Positions 54,856 through 64,000 of a DNA stretch of 64,000 nucleotides are shown piece after piece. The DNA is from Cytospora piceicola. Its lineage: Eukaryota; Ascomycota; Sordariomycetes; Diaporthales; Cytosporaceae. Positions within the stretch are counted from its first letter, which is position 1. Each line of letters starts with the position of its first letter. The notes under the pieces were generated by a model. It made no database searches, had not been told where the DNA came from, and saw nothing but the letters and a program-made list of their open reading frames with translations. The DNA lies in the NCBI GenBank assembly GCA_023375675.1, contig JALQBC010000024.1, positions 186,001 through 250,000 of the forward strand, given 5' to 3'. A program made the position numbers and the translations under genes.

Positions 54856-55495
54856 ACGGGGGGCCGGGCGTATCCCCCCGCCTTTATTGAACATGTTTTT
54901 GGCAAGCGGAATTTTGTTTTATAGTGTGTTTGGAGGGACGGGCCTTGACGGGATTCACCACCTACTTGTAGTTAGGGCAGGAGACCAGCAGCTCGACCGA
55001 TGTCAGACTGGATAAAAGCCGGAAGGGGGGGCGGGGGTGGGGGGTTGGTTTGATGTCCCCGCTCAGATAACCCACTGACAATGAATGTATGTACCTTTCT
55101 GAGAAGATGCGGAGCAAGCAAGATTATGTATTCGAGGAGAACAAAAGTGTTCAGGAGATAGGCGTATTGAAGTTTGAAGACTATGAAATGAGTATTTACT
55201 TGATATCATCTATCGTTGGTGAGGTACACCAGACCGCCGCCCATCATCATCAAACCTCGTGCCTTCATCGTGTATATAATACCGTCGTCAGTAACCAGAA
55301 AGCCGCCTCTCCAAATCTAAATCTCTGCGCCGAAGAATGAAACTTGTAAACCTCACAAAACCAACATAACGAGCGGCGCATGAGCGTATGCATATATGCG
55401 GCGAACGTACCCAGAACTCTCTCTTCCTCCCACGCTTGTACGACCATCCGTCTCCCGGCAGGCCAGTCCACGGGGGAGGACACGAGGGGGAGCAT
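54856..55495. other. Intergenic between convergent genes
   Basis: 3' flanks of alpha-tubulin and of the coiled-coil gene. A G-rich patch lies at about 55024-55045. Nothing else recognised. Confidence 0.5.
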
Positions 55496-57691
55496 CTATC
55501 GGGCGCCGGCCAGGTACATGAGGGTGGACACGCCGGGCGACCTGCTCCTCTCGCGCTTGGTCTTCTTGACGACGACCAGGCTGTCGCCCGACTTGTGGCG
55601 GTGGTGGCTGCGGCTGTGGCTGTGGTGGTGGTGCCTCCGGTCCTCGATCGAGAGGGTCGAGGTCGTCGTGACGTGCTCGCGCTCGTCGCGGATGATCTTG
55701 GTGAGCGACCAGAGCTCCTTCTGCTCCTCTGGGGGCACCCACCGCTTGATGACGACGTAGTCCGGGTTCTGCGCGGCGGCCGGGGGCCGTACTTGTCAGC
55801 TAACAGTGAACTCGTGCGGGCACTGGCGAGAAGGACAGGATGGGGTGGGCGTTCGTTGCGGGGCACAGGGGTTCGATAACTTACCGCATCGAGGTCGTAC
55901 TCGAGCCCCTTGACCCTCAGCGTCTCCAGGCTCAGATGGCGCCTCGCCATCCTCGTGTACGTGGTCTTGCTCGGCGCCATCTCCGTGCTGGGGCCCGCAG
56001 GCGCCTCCGCGGCCGCCTGGTTCTGGCTGATCTTCTTCTTCTCCAGGATGGCCTGGATCTGCTCCTCGGGCACGCCCGAGGCCAGGAGGTGCTCCTGCAT
56101 GCGGCGGCGGTACTCGCGGTCCGCCTCGTCCTTCTCGCGCTGCTCCTTGGCGGCCTTCTCGGCCTCCCTGGCCTTCCAGCGCTCCACGGCGTCGGCGTCC
56201 GCCTTCTGGCGGGCCGCCTGCTCCTCCTCGGCCTGGCGCTGCTCTTCCATCTGCTTGAGCTCGATTTCCCTCCGGATGCGCCTCTCTTCCTTTGCCTTTT
56301 CTTCGGCGCGCTTGACTGTGGTTGGGATTAGTATGTGAAGGAACAAGGCAAGAAGGGAGTGATGAATAGCAAGTGGGGGCAGGGGGAAGGGCAGGAAGGG
56401 GCAGGAAAGTAGACCTACTCTTGTCAAGCTCCTCCTTCGCGGACATCAGCTCGGCCTGCGTCCTCGCCTCGTGGATCTTCTCCATCGCGTCTCTCTCCCT
56501 CTGCTGCTGGGACTTGAGCGCCTCCAGCTCCTTCTTGCTCTGGCGCAGCTCAAAGCTCTCAAAGTCAGCCTCCCGGCGGGCCGCGTCTGCCTTCTCGCGG
56601 GCTTCACGCTCCTCCCGCGCCCGGAGCTCCTCCAACTCCTTCCTGCTGTGTCGCAGCTCGAAGTTCTCGTAGTCAGCCGCCCGGCGGGCGCCCTCGGCCT
56701 TCTCGCGGGCCTCGCGCTCCTCTCGCGCCCGCAAGTCCTCCAGCTCCTTCCTGCTCTGTCGCAGTTCGAAGCCCTCGAAGTCATGCGCCCTCTCAGCCGC
56801 CCGCCGGGCGCCATCCGCCTTCTCGCGGGCCTCGCGCTCCTCCCGCGCCCGGAGGTCCTCCAGTTCCTTCCTGCTGTGCCGCAGCTCAAAGTTCTCGTAG
56901 TCAGCCGCCCGGCGGGCGCCCTCGGCCTTCTCGCGGGCCTCGCGCTCCTCCCGCGTGCGGAGGTCCTCGAGCTCGTACTTGCTCTTCCTGTAGTCCCACC
57001 TCTCCTCCTCCTCGGCCCGCTGGGCGTCCCTCGCCTCCTTGGCGCGGAGCTCCTCGAGGTCCCGGCGCACGTGCGCGAGCTGGAACCGCTCCGCGTCGGC
57101 GTCCCGCGTCTCCTTTGTGCGGAGCTCCTCGAGGTCCCGGCGCACGTGGGCCAGCTCGAGCCGCTCGGCGTCGGCGTGCGGGGACGCCGCCGTGCGCAGG
57201 GCCTCGAGCTGCCTGCGGTTCTCCTCGAGCTTGCGCTCGATCTCGTAGTCCCGGACCGTCATGTAGGCCTCGGAGCCGACGCGCGAGCGGGAGCGCGAGC
57301 GGGAGCTCCGCCTCGAGACGTGCGAGTGCGAGCGGCCCCGGCCCCCGCGGCGGCTGCGGGTGTCGATGCTGGATTCGTCGTCCGACGAGTGCCGGTCGTG
57401 GAAGGACTGCCTGATGACCACGGGTGCTTGGGACGGCGGCGGCGGGGCCACTATGGTAGGGGTGGGCGGGCTGGACCGACGCTCGTGGGATCTGTCGCGG
57501 ACCCGGGTGAGGGCCATGTTCCTCTCCCTCTCGGAGCCTAGGAGGTGGTCCAGGCTCCCACGCTGGAAGAAGACACCGCTGCGCGGACGGTCCGGCCTGG
57601 CCTGGACATAGTTAACAGGCGCCGGGGAGGCATCACGGCGGCGGTACCGATAATGGACCGAGTCCTCTTGATCGTCTGAGTAGAAACTCAT
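55496..57691 (-). CDS. Repetitive coiled-coil protein with Arg/Ser-rich N-terminus (DUF8035-like C-terminus)
   Basis: Three exons, 57691-56419, 56315-55885 and 55768-55496, encode 658 aa; introns are 103 and 116 nt (donors GTAGGT and GTAAGT). Residues 1-150 are Arg/Ser-rich, with a Pro/Ala patch (PPPPSQAP). About 150-420 is a tandem coiled coil: four to five units of 36-39 residues built on RKELEDLRAREEREAREKA and ENFELRHS. The Glu/Arg-rich helix continues to about 520. The C-terminal part (about 535-600) is conserved-looking (ARRHLSLETLRVKGLEYDLD, then NPDYVVIKRWVPPEEQKELW across intron 2). I associate this end with a fungal family listed as DUF8035, without certainty. The tail is His-rich (HHHHSHSRSHHRH). 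Function unknown; a structural or scaffold role is only a guess. Confidence 0.8.
56440..56990 (-). repeat. Tandem coding repeats of about 108-117 bp
   Basis: The plus strand shows recurring blocks containing TCCTCCAGCTCCTTCCTGCT and GGCCTCGCGCTCCTC about every 108-117 bp, four to five times. They encode the coiled-coil units of the minus-strand protein. Nucleotide identity between copies is high. Confidence 0.75.
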
Positions 57692-59474
57692 GGTGAGAGC
57701 TGCTGCAGATACTCGGTGTAATCCCCGCTTTGGATGACCAAAATCCTTTCTGCGCGTTCAGTACACCGTGGAGAGGTCTGCTTGACTCCTTCGCTTCCTA
57801 TACCGTCTAAAGAAGTACGAAGCAATGCGGGATCAAAGTCAAGAAGAATGAAGAGGGGGCGCGCTGACAAATGAGCCCACAAAGAGTATTGCAAAACCCA
57901 GTTAGAGAACCTGAGAGAGAGGGAAGATGGGCAGCGCCGCATATGCAAGCGGGGTGGAAGCATTTTATTCCTCCCAACTGAGGGTCATGGCTTTTCCAGC
58001 AGACCAACCGTACGGCTGGATACATGGGACGCCCCATCCGTGAGCTGCGGCAAACAAGTACGGTGAGACCCACGGCACTGGGCCTCGACTCGAACGAGGA
58101 AGCAGACAGGTCCAGGAACGCAGTGAGGAGCTACGTGTGCCACACGGCTGCAGCGCTCTAGACGCAGGATATGCAGGCAGGCAGGCAGGCCAGGACATTG
58201 GCTGAAAGGCTGGAAGACAAGGGAGTGTTGTACGCAAAGGACCACTCTGGGTCAGTCTTGGCCGGCGGTGGTTGGTCAAGAGGGGAAGGTAACGCCCTCA
58301 TCGGGTAGGTATCGGCCTCTGATGAGCGGTTGGTGCATCGTCTCACATGGGGTACTTTGCAATGGCGGCATACTGCCCGAGTATCATGTGTACATTTTCG
58401 ATAGCTTGAGTAGTTAGGTAGTGTTGGATCTGGGGCCTATGCCCCTTCGACGTTCGAATCATAAAAAAAGGGAGGCTAGTCGATAGCCGGAGGGAGTGAG
58501 GGAGTGACAGACAGAGAGACAAGAGACTAGGGCTGAGATCCAGCTGAGCGGATCCTGACTCCTTAGCGTGCATGAAGTGCTCCAAAATAGATAAGTCTGC
58601 GTTGTTTGCATTGAGCTGATAACAGTCAAAGCTGTCGCGGCTGGTATAGAAGTGCAACGAGTTCGTACGGAAAAGTTGCTGGCTGGTCCGTGTTGTCTTG
58701 GATTCCCATGTCTCCTCCCCGTCCGGAATAAGACGAGGTTGAGCACTCGAACGGTTGAAGAACCCCTCGTGGTCGTAGTCCATAGGGCTGATAAGGTTTC
58801 TTGATTCTGATAAGCTCGAGGGTTGATGATGATACCCAACTGAAGCGGGGTTGTTGGTGCCCTGTCAGGCCTGTCCGGCCCGATGCTAACCACACCGAAC
58901 CAAGGGCGCTTCGAACTTTATGTTACAGCGAATCCCGCCATGCCCTGCCAGTCGGGGCGTATATGTTGTACCCAGCTGTCCAGATTTATAGTAGCCTACT
59001 TAGTCGAGCATCAGTCCTGGGTGTTTTCATGACAGAAGATCGCGCCAAGACGGCTCAGTATCCGCTGTCTAGGCGGCTAATGAAACAAAACTGTCGAGGC
59101 CTAAATGAACATCCTCTCATTCTTCACCGCTTCCAAGACCTGGCATGACCTGGCATGACCTGGTATGGTGCTGGGTATGTTTGGTGTGCAACGTCTTCTC
59201 CATTATCGTCGTTGGTACGTGCTACGGGATTGTGGCCGGAGACCTGGTGTCTCTGTGTCCTCGCCAATAGCGGAATTGCTGGATGCATGGTCCTTGCGAT
59301 ACCATGCCAAAGGCAGGGGCCACTTGATCAAGCCTTAGTGGCCGAGACGTTGACTGGACCCTCGAGATGCAAAGGGAAATGCAAATTTTGGCTCCAGGGT
59401 CGTCAGGCGCAGTGTAGAGGAGGAAACTCGCAATGAGCGTATTGGTTCAAGCTCCAAACTTTCCCTGTATATGC
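57692..59474. other. Intergenic region between two minus-strand genes
   Basis: Promoter of the coiled-coil gene and 3' flank of the prefoldin gene. Contains a GCAG tandem (about 58170-58188) and a CCTGGCATGA tandem (about 59137-59163). A 146-codon frame at 58343-58783 (minus) begins with ATG but shows no known domain. Confidence 0.45.
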
Positions 59475-59983
59475 TCAAGCGCCGGCGGCTCCCCGTTTGA
59501 GCATTGCCTCGATGTGATCCTGGCTGTTTTTCGCCGTGGTCTCCAGATAGTGAAGCTTCTTGCCCAGACCCTCGATGTCGGTGTCGACCTGCTTCATCTG
59601 CGACTCCAGCTTGTCCTTCATGTCTGGCACAGGTACTGACACAAACCTAGAGGTGATCATTAATCAGTCTGATCTCGGCCACGGTGTGTGCTAGAGTGCC
59701 AGGGTTCCGTGTCCAGCAGTAACTCACATCTTGCCCACTCCCTCGTAAATAGGGGTCTCCGGCGCCAGCGACGTGATCTCACTGCTCGTCAACTGTGCAA
59801 GACGCTTCTCACGCTGCTTTGCTGCTAGTTGCGAGCGCACAAGCCCGATCTCTTGCTGCGACTTGACGGCGTTTATCTCAATCTCCCTCAGCAGCTGTTT
59901 GGTTCCGAGTTAGCCAGGGAGTCTCTCACTCGGTGGGAGACTAAGGGACATGCCTTCTGCAGTGCCTCATTTGAAATCGACAT
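59475..59983 (-). CDS. pfd1: Prefoldin subunit 1 (beta-type prefoldin)
   Basis: Three exons, 59983-59954, 59894-59728 and 59646-59475, encode 122 aa. Intron 2 (81 nt) is ordinary GT-AG. Intron 1 (59 nt) begins GCATGT after CAGAAG and has a good branch GCTAAC and acceptor AACAG, so it appears to be a GC-AG intron. The joined protein reads MSISNEALQK then LLREIE, a normal N-terminal helix. Two long helices flank a hairpin with the family motif ITSLAPETPIYEGVGKMF, matching eukaryotic prefoldin subunit 1. Prefoldin is a hexameric cytosolic chaperone that passes unfolded actin and tubulin to the CCT chaperonin. Length is normal. The gene is divergent from the ceramidase gene. Confidence 0.9.
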
Positions 59984-61177
59984 GATGACAATAGACAGTA
60001 GGATCTGTCCGAATTAAACGTGACAGGATTGAAGGGTCTTATTTGTCCGAGTAGTAAATGATCCTTGGTATGTAGCGTCGTTTTGATACAGGTTTAGATT
60101 GTTGAATGTTGATGCTGATGTTGATGTTGATGTGAGAGGTTGACGGGTGTACTGTGGACAGAACCAAGTGTCACTAAAATTTAAGCTTGGGACACGGTCA
60201 ACGGGAACCACATGCGTACATAGTTGCACTCAAGTATGTATGTAGTCTATGTGTACCTACCTACTTAGGTAGGTACTGCGCTGCCCAATCGCAACCGTAG
60301 GTCAAATTTCACCTCTATCGTTGCACACATCCAAATACCTGGAAAGAGGTCATCACATCTTTATCAGTCTTGATTTGAGGTCTTCCGTGGGCTCGAGTAT
60401 TACACAATAAGACTCCGGATCTCTCATACCACTCGCCTGTGTTCAGGGGGTCGTACCCCTAACCCTTTCTCTCTTTTTTTTTTTCTTTCCTATCATCTCC
60501 CGTGGTGACGTAGGTTCTTGAGTCTGAGCGTGGCCGGTAAGCCCGGCCGAGCTCGGCATCTTACGGTCCTTTGCAGCAACAACTACATTGTTAGGCTGTC
60601 AGTTGCTCAGATGGAATGTTTTCCCGCTCATTCCATTGTAGTCAAACTCAGATCCGGTGCAAAATGTGATTGTTACTGCAATCCCGATGAGTAATGTATC
60701 AACCTCCCTAGTTACAAGTAGCTTCTGCTTATGGATAACGCACTCCACTCCTTCGGCTACAAGCTTTAGCTTACTTACACTTTGAAGCGTTGCGGTGCTG
60801 GCGTTTCCAAACCCGGCTTTTCCCAACCAGAACCTCACTCGTCATCCTTTTCTTTTTTTTTCTTCTTAGCTTTGTCATTCATTCGTTCCTTTCGTGTCCT
60901 ACCTGGAGACAACTGGCTTGCCTTGCGCCTTCCTTTCTACATAGACAGAATTTCCCATCTTTTGGAAGAAGAAAAGAAGAGAAGGGAAGGGGAAAAAGGT
61001 CAAAGCTGCTCTTGAGCTCTAAGCTGGAACTGAGCTTCACCTTGCTTCACTTCAACTCACTTCAAGTTTCCAACAGAAAACCGACCATTTCTATCCAGGC
61101 ATTGATATAGTAATCTGCCTTAGACCTACGAAACTACCCTTTATGCCGAAGAAATTGCCAGTTCCAACTTAGCAAAC
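59984..61177. promoter_or_regulatory. Divergent intergenic region of prefoldin 1 and ceramidase genes
   Basis: About 1.2 kb. Contains a GATGTT-type repeat (about 60103-60131), a CCTACTTAGGTAGG element (about 60256-60272), and pyrimidine runs (about 60465-60490 and 60850-60870). No coding exon. Confidence 0.4.
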
Positions 61178-62346
61178 ATGTCTCTCGCCTTTCAATGGCC
61201 GTACCGGCGACTCCGGGACGGTATCTGGACGCCTCAAACCTCAACACTGAACTGGTGTGAAGAGGTGAGCAGGCGAACCTGTCATTGGCTTTGCCTGGGA
61301 TGCGGGACTAACAAGGCTCTTACAGGACTACAATATCACACCGTATTGCGCCGAGTTCATCAATACGGTGACCAATTTGATCTTTGTTTACCTTGGTGTC
61401 ATGGGCATCCGCAATTGCCTTCGCTATAACCATGGCAGCGTCTTTGTCGTTTGTTATCTGGGGTACATGATCGTTGGTTTCGGATCAATGGCTTTCCATG
61501 CCACTCTCAAATGCATGTGTCGCCTTGGACCCATCATCTTTCCTTCCCACCAGAATCTGGAGCTAACTTGTTTCGACAGATTCCATGCAATTGGCAGATG
61601 AACTGCCCATGATCTACACCACCTGCATCATGGCATACGCGACATTCTCGTACTCGAGGTCCAAGCGTGAGAGCGTACTCATTGCCATTGTTCTTATTGG
61701 CCTGGCGACCTTCATCACTGTCTATTACCACATGTCCCAAAACCCGGTATTCCACCAGGTTGCATATGCTGCTCTGACATGTGCAGTTGTCTTCCGGGGC
61801 ATGTATGTTATGGAAACCATTCTCCGTCCCGCATTGAGAGAACGAAGTGATACTCCAGCTCATGCCGACCGAATCATGAAGCAAATGTGGTCGATGGCTG
61901 CCACAGGTGAGTGCTACTTGCCGACCTCCGATCTATGTTTTTATCGGTCACTTGTTGCTTAAAAACACCGATTGATGTTGGATTTTTTTATAGGCATTTC
62001 CTTCTTCCTCGTCGGCTTCTTCATCTGGAACATGGACAATCTTTTCTGTCGTCACCTTCGAGATGCGCGGCATGCCATCCTGCTACCGTGGGCGGTGATG
62101 TTGGAAGGCCACGGTTGGTGGCACATCTTTACAGGAGTCGGCGCTTACTACTTCATTGTTTGGAGGATATGGTTGGCACGGTGCTTGGATGGCCACGAAC
62201 GCGAGGAAATGCTGCAATGGCCGTCTGCCTTCACCTCTGTCCCAAAGGTAGTTCCCCGGCCTGGATATGTCTCCAAGGAGAACAGCAACGGACACGTCAA
62301 CGGCGAGGCTAAGGGCAAGAGCCGGTCTACTAAGAAAGAATTGTAA
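61178..62346 (+). CDS. ypc1: Alkaline ceramidase (Ypc1/Ydc1 family)
   Basis: Four exons, 61178-61264, 61326-61512, 61580-61906 and 61994-62346, encode 317 aa. Intron 2 (67 nt) starts GCATGT after CTCAAAT and ends CGACAG with branch GCTAAC, so it appears to be a GC-AG intron; only this junction restores LKYSMQLADELPM. The enzyme is an ER/Golgi multi-pass (about seven TM) membrane hydrolase that cleaves ceramide to sphingoid base and fatty acid. Visible family residues: WCEEDYNITPYCAEFINT at the N-terminus, SMAFHATLK (Ser, His), Asp of ADELPM, and the C-terminal GHGWWHIFTG (two His); together these form the Zn site in this family. A hydrophilic tail ends in Lys residues (KKEL), which may act as an ER-retrieval signal. 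Confidence 0.93.
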
Positions 62347-64000
62347 ATTTTGGGGGCGTAAAAAGCCTTGGTTAGAGTCGGGTTTTGCCAAATGATGATA
62401 GAGTGGTCATAGTCGGCCCTGAGTTGTTAATATTTGTTACAAAAGCATGGCGACAGAAAGCCTTCCCGGCTAGGAACTGTCCATATATTGAAACCGTCAC
62501 AAATCCGCCTGAGTCTTCGCTGCCACAGCCCCCCGGCCTCTTCCAGAGAGGACACCCCATTGGATATCTGTTCATGAGTGACAGCCCTTGAGTGGCTACA
62601 GCAGGTTTATGGATGCTACATGGGCCAAATGAAATGAACCAACCCCGCCTGTTCCTTTAACGGGAGCTCCCTTGGTCGCAGTCCGTAGTTTCCGCTTGCA
62701 TGCGCTCCCAAGCCACTGGGATGTTTCAGAATTGGCCGAGAGGCCCGACTGATCAGCTGGTGTAACTTAAGACTGTGGGCACACTTCTGGCCGTGTTGAA
62801 GCCCGGGAACGACGGGTTGGCAGTTTGGGGCAGAACTGATCTTCAATGCCACGCAATCCTGTCTTGAATCCTTGCTGCTATATATGTACGGGTGTATATG
62901 CCACACCAGGTCGACTGACTGAATCCGCCCCCTCCCGCCCCTGCATATATTTACTTGTCAGGTATGCACATGAGGCAGTGACTTGTATCTAAGAAAAGCT
63001 TGGCAATCTCATTCCCTCATATTCCTCTTATGACTGAATCTTTGCACCGTGTTAGGGTGTAGAACCACTGGAGGATAAGCATCGTGAAGACTTACTGTGG
63101 AAGGGGGGGGGGGGCGTGTGTGTGAGAGGAAGATGATGGGGATGCAATACTACCCAAGTCATTTGATTTCATTTGATCCTATTTCTCTATATTGGAGTAG
63201 TTAGTGAAATATGTTGGCTCCCATGAATAAATACTATAGTAGAGATGCAACCTGGGATTACCGTTGGTGGGATTACTGTGTATAAGCCTGTTTGGACCTC
63301 CAAGATTATTTCGTGCTTCCCACGGTATATGGTTGACGGGATTCCTTGCTTGCTTGCCTGAAGTGTTGACTTGCGTAATCTCGATATTCTCAGTCTTGCG
63401 CAAACCTTATTTGTTGTTGTTGTTGTTGTTGTTTTCGTTGTATGGTATTGGTAACTTTGGAACGTTCTCCTTCGGGAATGAACCTGTGCAGTTTCCAAAA
63501 CCTACCGTAAATTTACGGTACAGGCCAACGTCATCTGCACTGCACTGCCCTGTCCATCGGCGCGGGAGCGGCAACGGGCGTGCGAGCTTCAAGCAGACGG
63601 ACGACCAAACATGTGCTCGGACTTTACACCTAGTTCAATAGTATCTGACAGCCTCTTGCTTGCTGGCCTTTTCTAGATGTGTTTGTGATCTCGTGCAATG
63701 CGCTTTTTTTTCTTTCACAAACCTGTCTCGTCCTCGCTTTCACCGCTCTAGAGACGCCTTGGAAAGCTCCGAGACACCCCGCTGCCCGCGACTGAATCCA
63801 ACTTACGCCGCTCCCACTTTCTCCCTGGTCCGGAACGACAACATCCAAATCCAGCATGCCATCCGTCTCCAGAACATCTTCACTTGTATAGCCCAATAAT
63901 TCTGTCGCCACTGTATGGCCACGCCACTCGCTTCCTTATTATTATTGAAGAGCCATGTCAGGTCAAGGGTTCAAGCCGAAATGGGGCTCCCTTCTTTCGC
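62347..64000. other. Intergenic to the window end
   Basis: No gene is supported. Contains G12 (63103-63114) and (TTG)n (63411-63432). Short frames near 63630-63911 on either strand could be part of a gene that continues beyond the window, but no domain is visible. Confidence 0.45.
63411..63432 (+). repeat. (TTG)7 trinucleotide repeat
   Basis: About seven perfect tandem TTG units in noncoding DNA. Confidence 0.9.

Noticed and set aside
54404..55015. Ser/Pro/Arg-rich frame over the alpha-tubulin last exon
   Set aside because: It is an out-of-frame shadow of the tubulin coding sequence.
58343..58783. 146-codon minus-strand frame
   Set aside because: It starts with ATG, but the second half is low-complexity Ser/Leu and no family is recognised; no support beyond being open.

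Overview
The window comes from a filamentous ascomycete (Pezizomycotina, most likely a Sordariomycete). Genes carry short spliceosomal introns of about 50-120 nt with GTRNGT donors and CTAAC-like branch points. Recognisable proteins include a NUC-1/PHO4-type bHLH factor, Mph1, Mex67, a PMT2-class O-mannosyltransferase and a GPI-type cysteine-rich wall protein. Intergenic DNA is long and full of simple repeats, poly-G/C runs and a recurring CCTAGG palindrome. There is no sign of a bacterial operon, CRISPR array, rRNA or convincing tRNA.

Left third (1-23 kb): nuc-1-like phosphate regulator (minus), mph1 helicase (minus) and mex67 mRNA export receptor (plus), the last two sharing a divergent promoter. 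After a 4-kb gap comes a single-pass membrane kelch protein (plus), then a 3.6-kb gap and a C2H2 zinc-finger factor (minus).

Middle (23-45 kb): a 4-kb gene-poor stretch, then two divergent unrecognised genes (an internally repetitive Cys-rich-N-terminus protein and an acidic-tract protein) that look lineage-restricted. These are followed by a PMT2-class mannosyltransferase (minus), a RidA-family deaminase with a 14-nt exon (plus), a secreted Asp-nucleophile alpha/beta hydrolase (plus), a small two-TM protein (minus), a She3-like coiled-coil protein (plus) and a large conserved protein of unknown function (plus).

Right third (45-64 kb): a membrane-anchored 3beta-HSD-type dehydrogenase in a strongly GC-rich exon, a GPI-anchored cysteine-rich protein, alpha-tubulin with five coding exons, a tandemly repetitive coiled-coil protein (minus), prefoldin subunit 1 (minus) and an alkaline ceramidase (plus).

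The genes are mostly housekeeping and do not form one pathway. Loose themes are secretion and wall biogenesis (PMT2, GPI protein, secreted hydrolase, kelch membrane protein, ceramidase), tubulin folding (prefoldin next to alpha-tubulin, separated by one gene) and RNA transport (Mex67, She3-like). The most unusual observations are two introns that appear to use GC-AG splice sites with the same GCATGT donor, a 14-nt microexon, introns of length 3n without stops, and the divergent pair of unrecognised genes at 27.1-30.2 kb. I did not find a clear novel system; the divergent pair is the best candidate for something undescribed.
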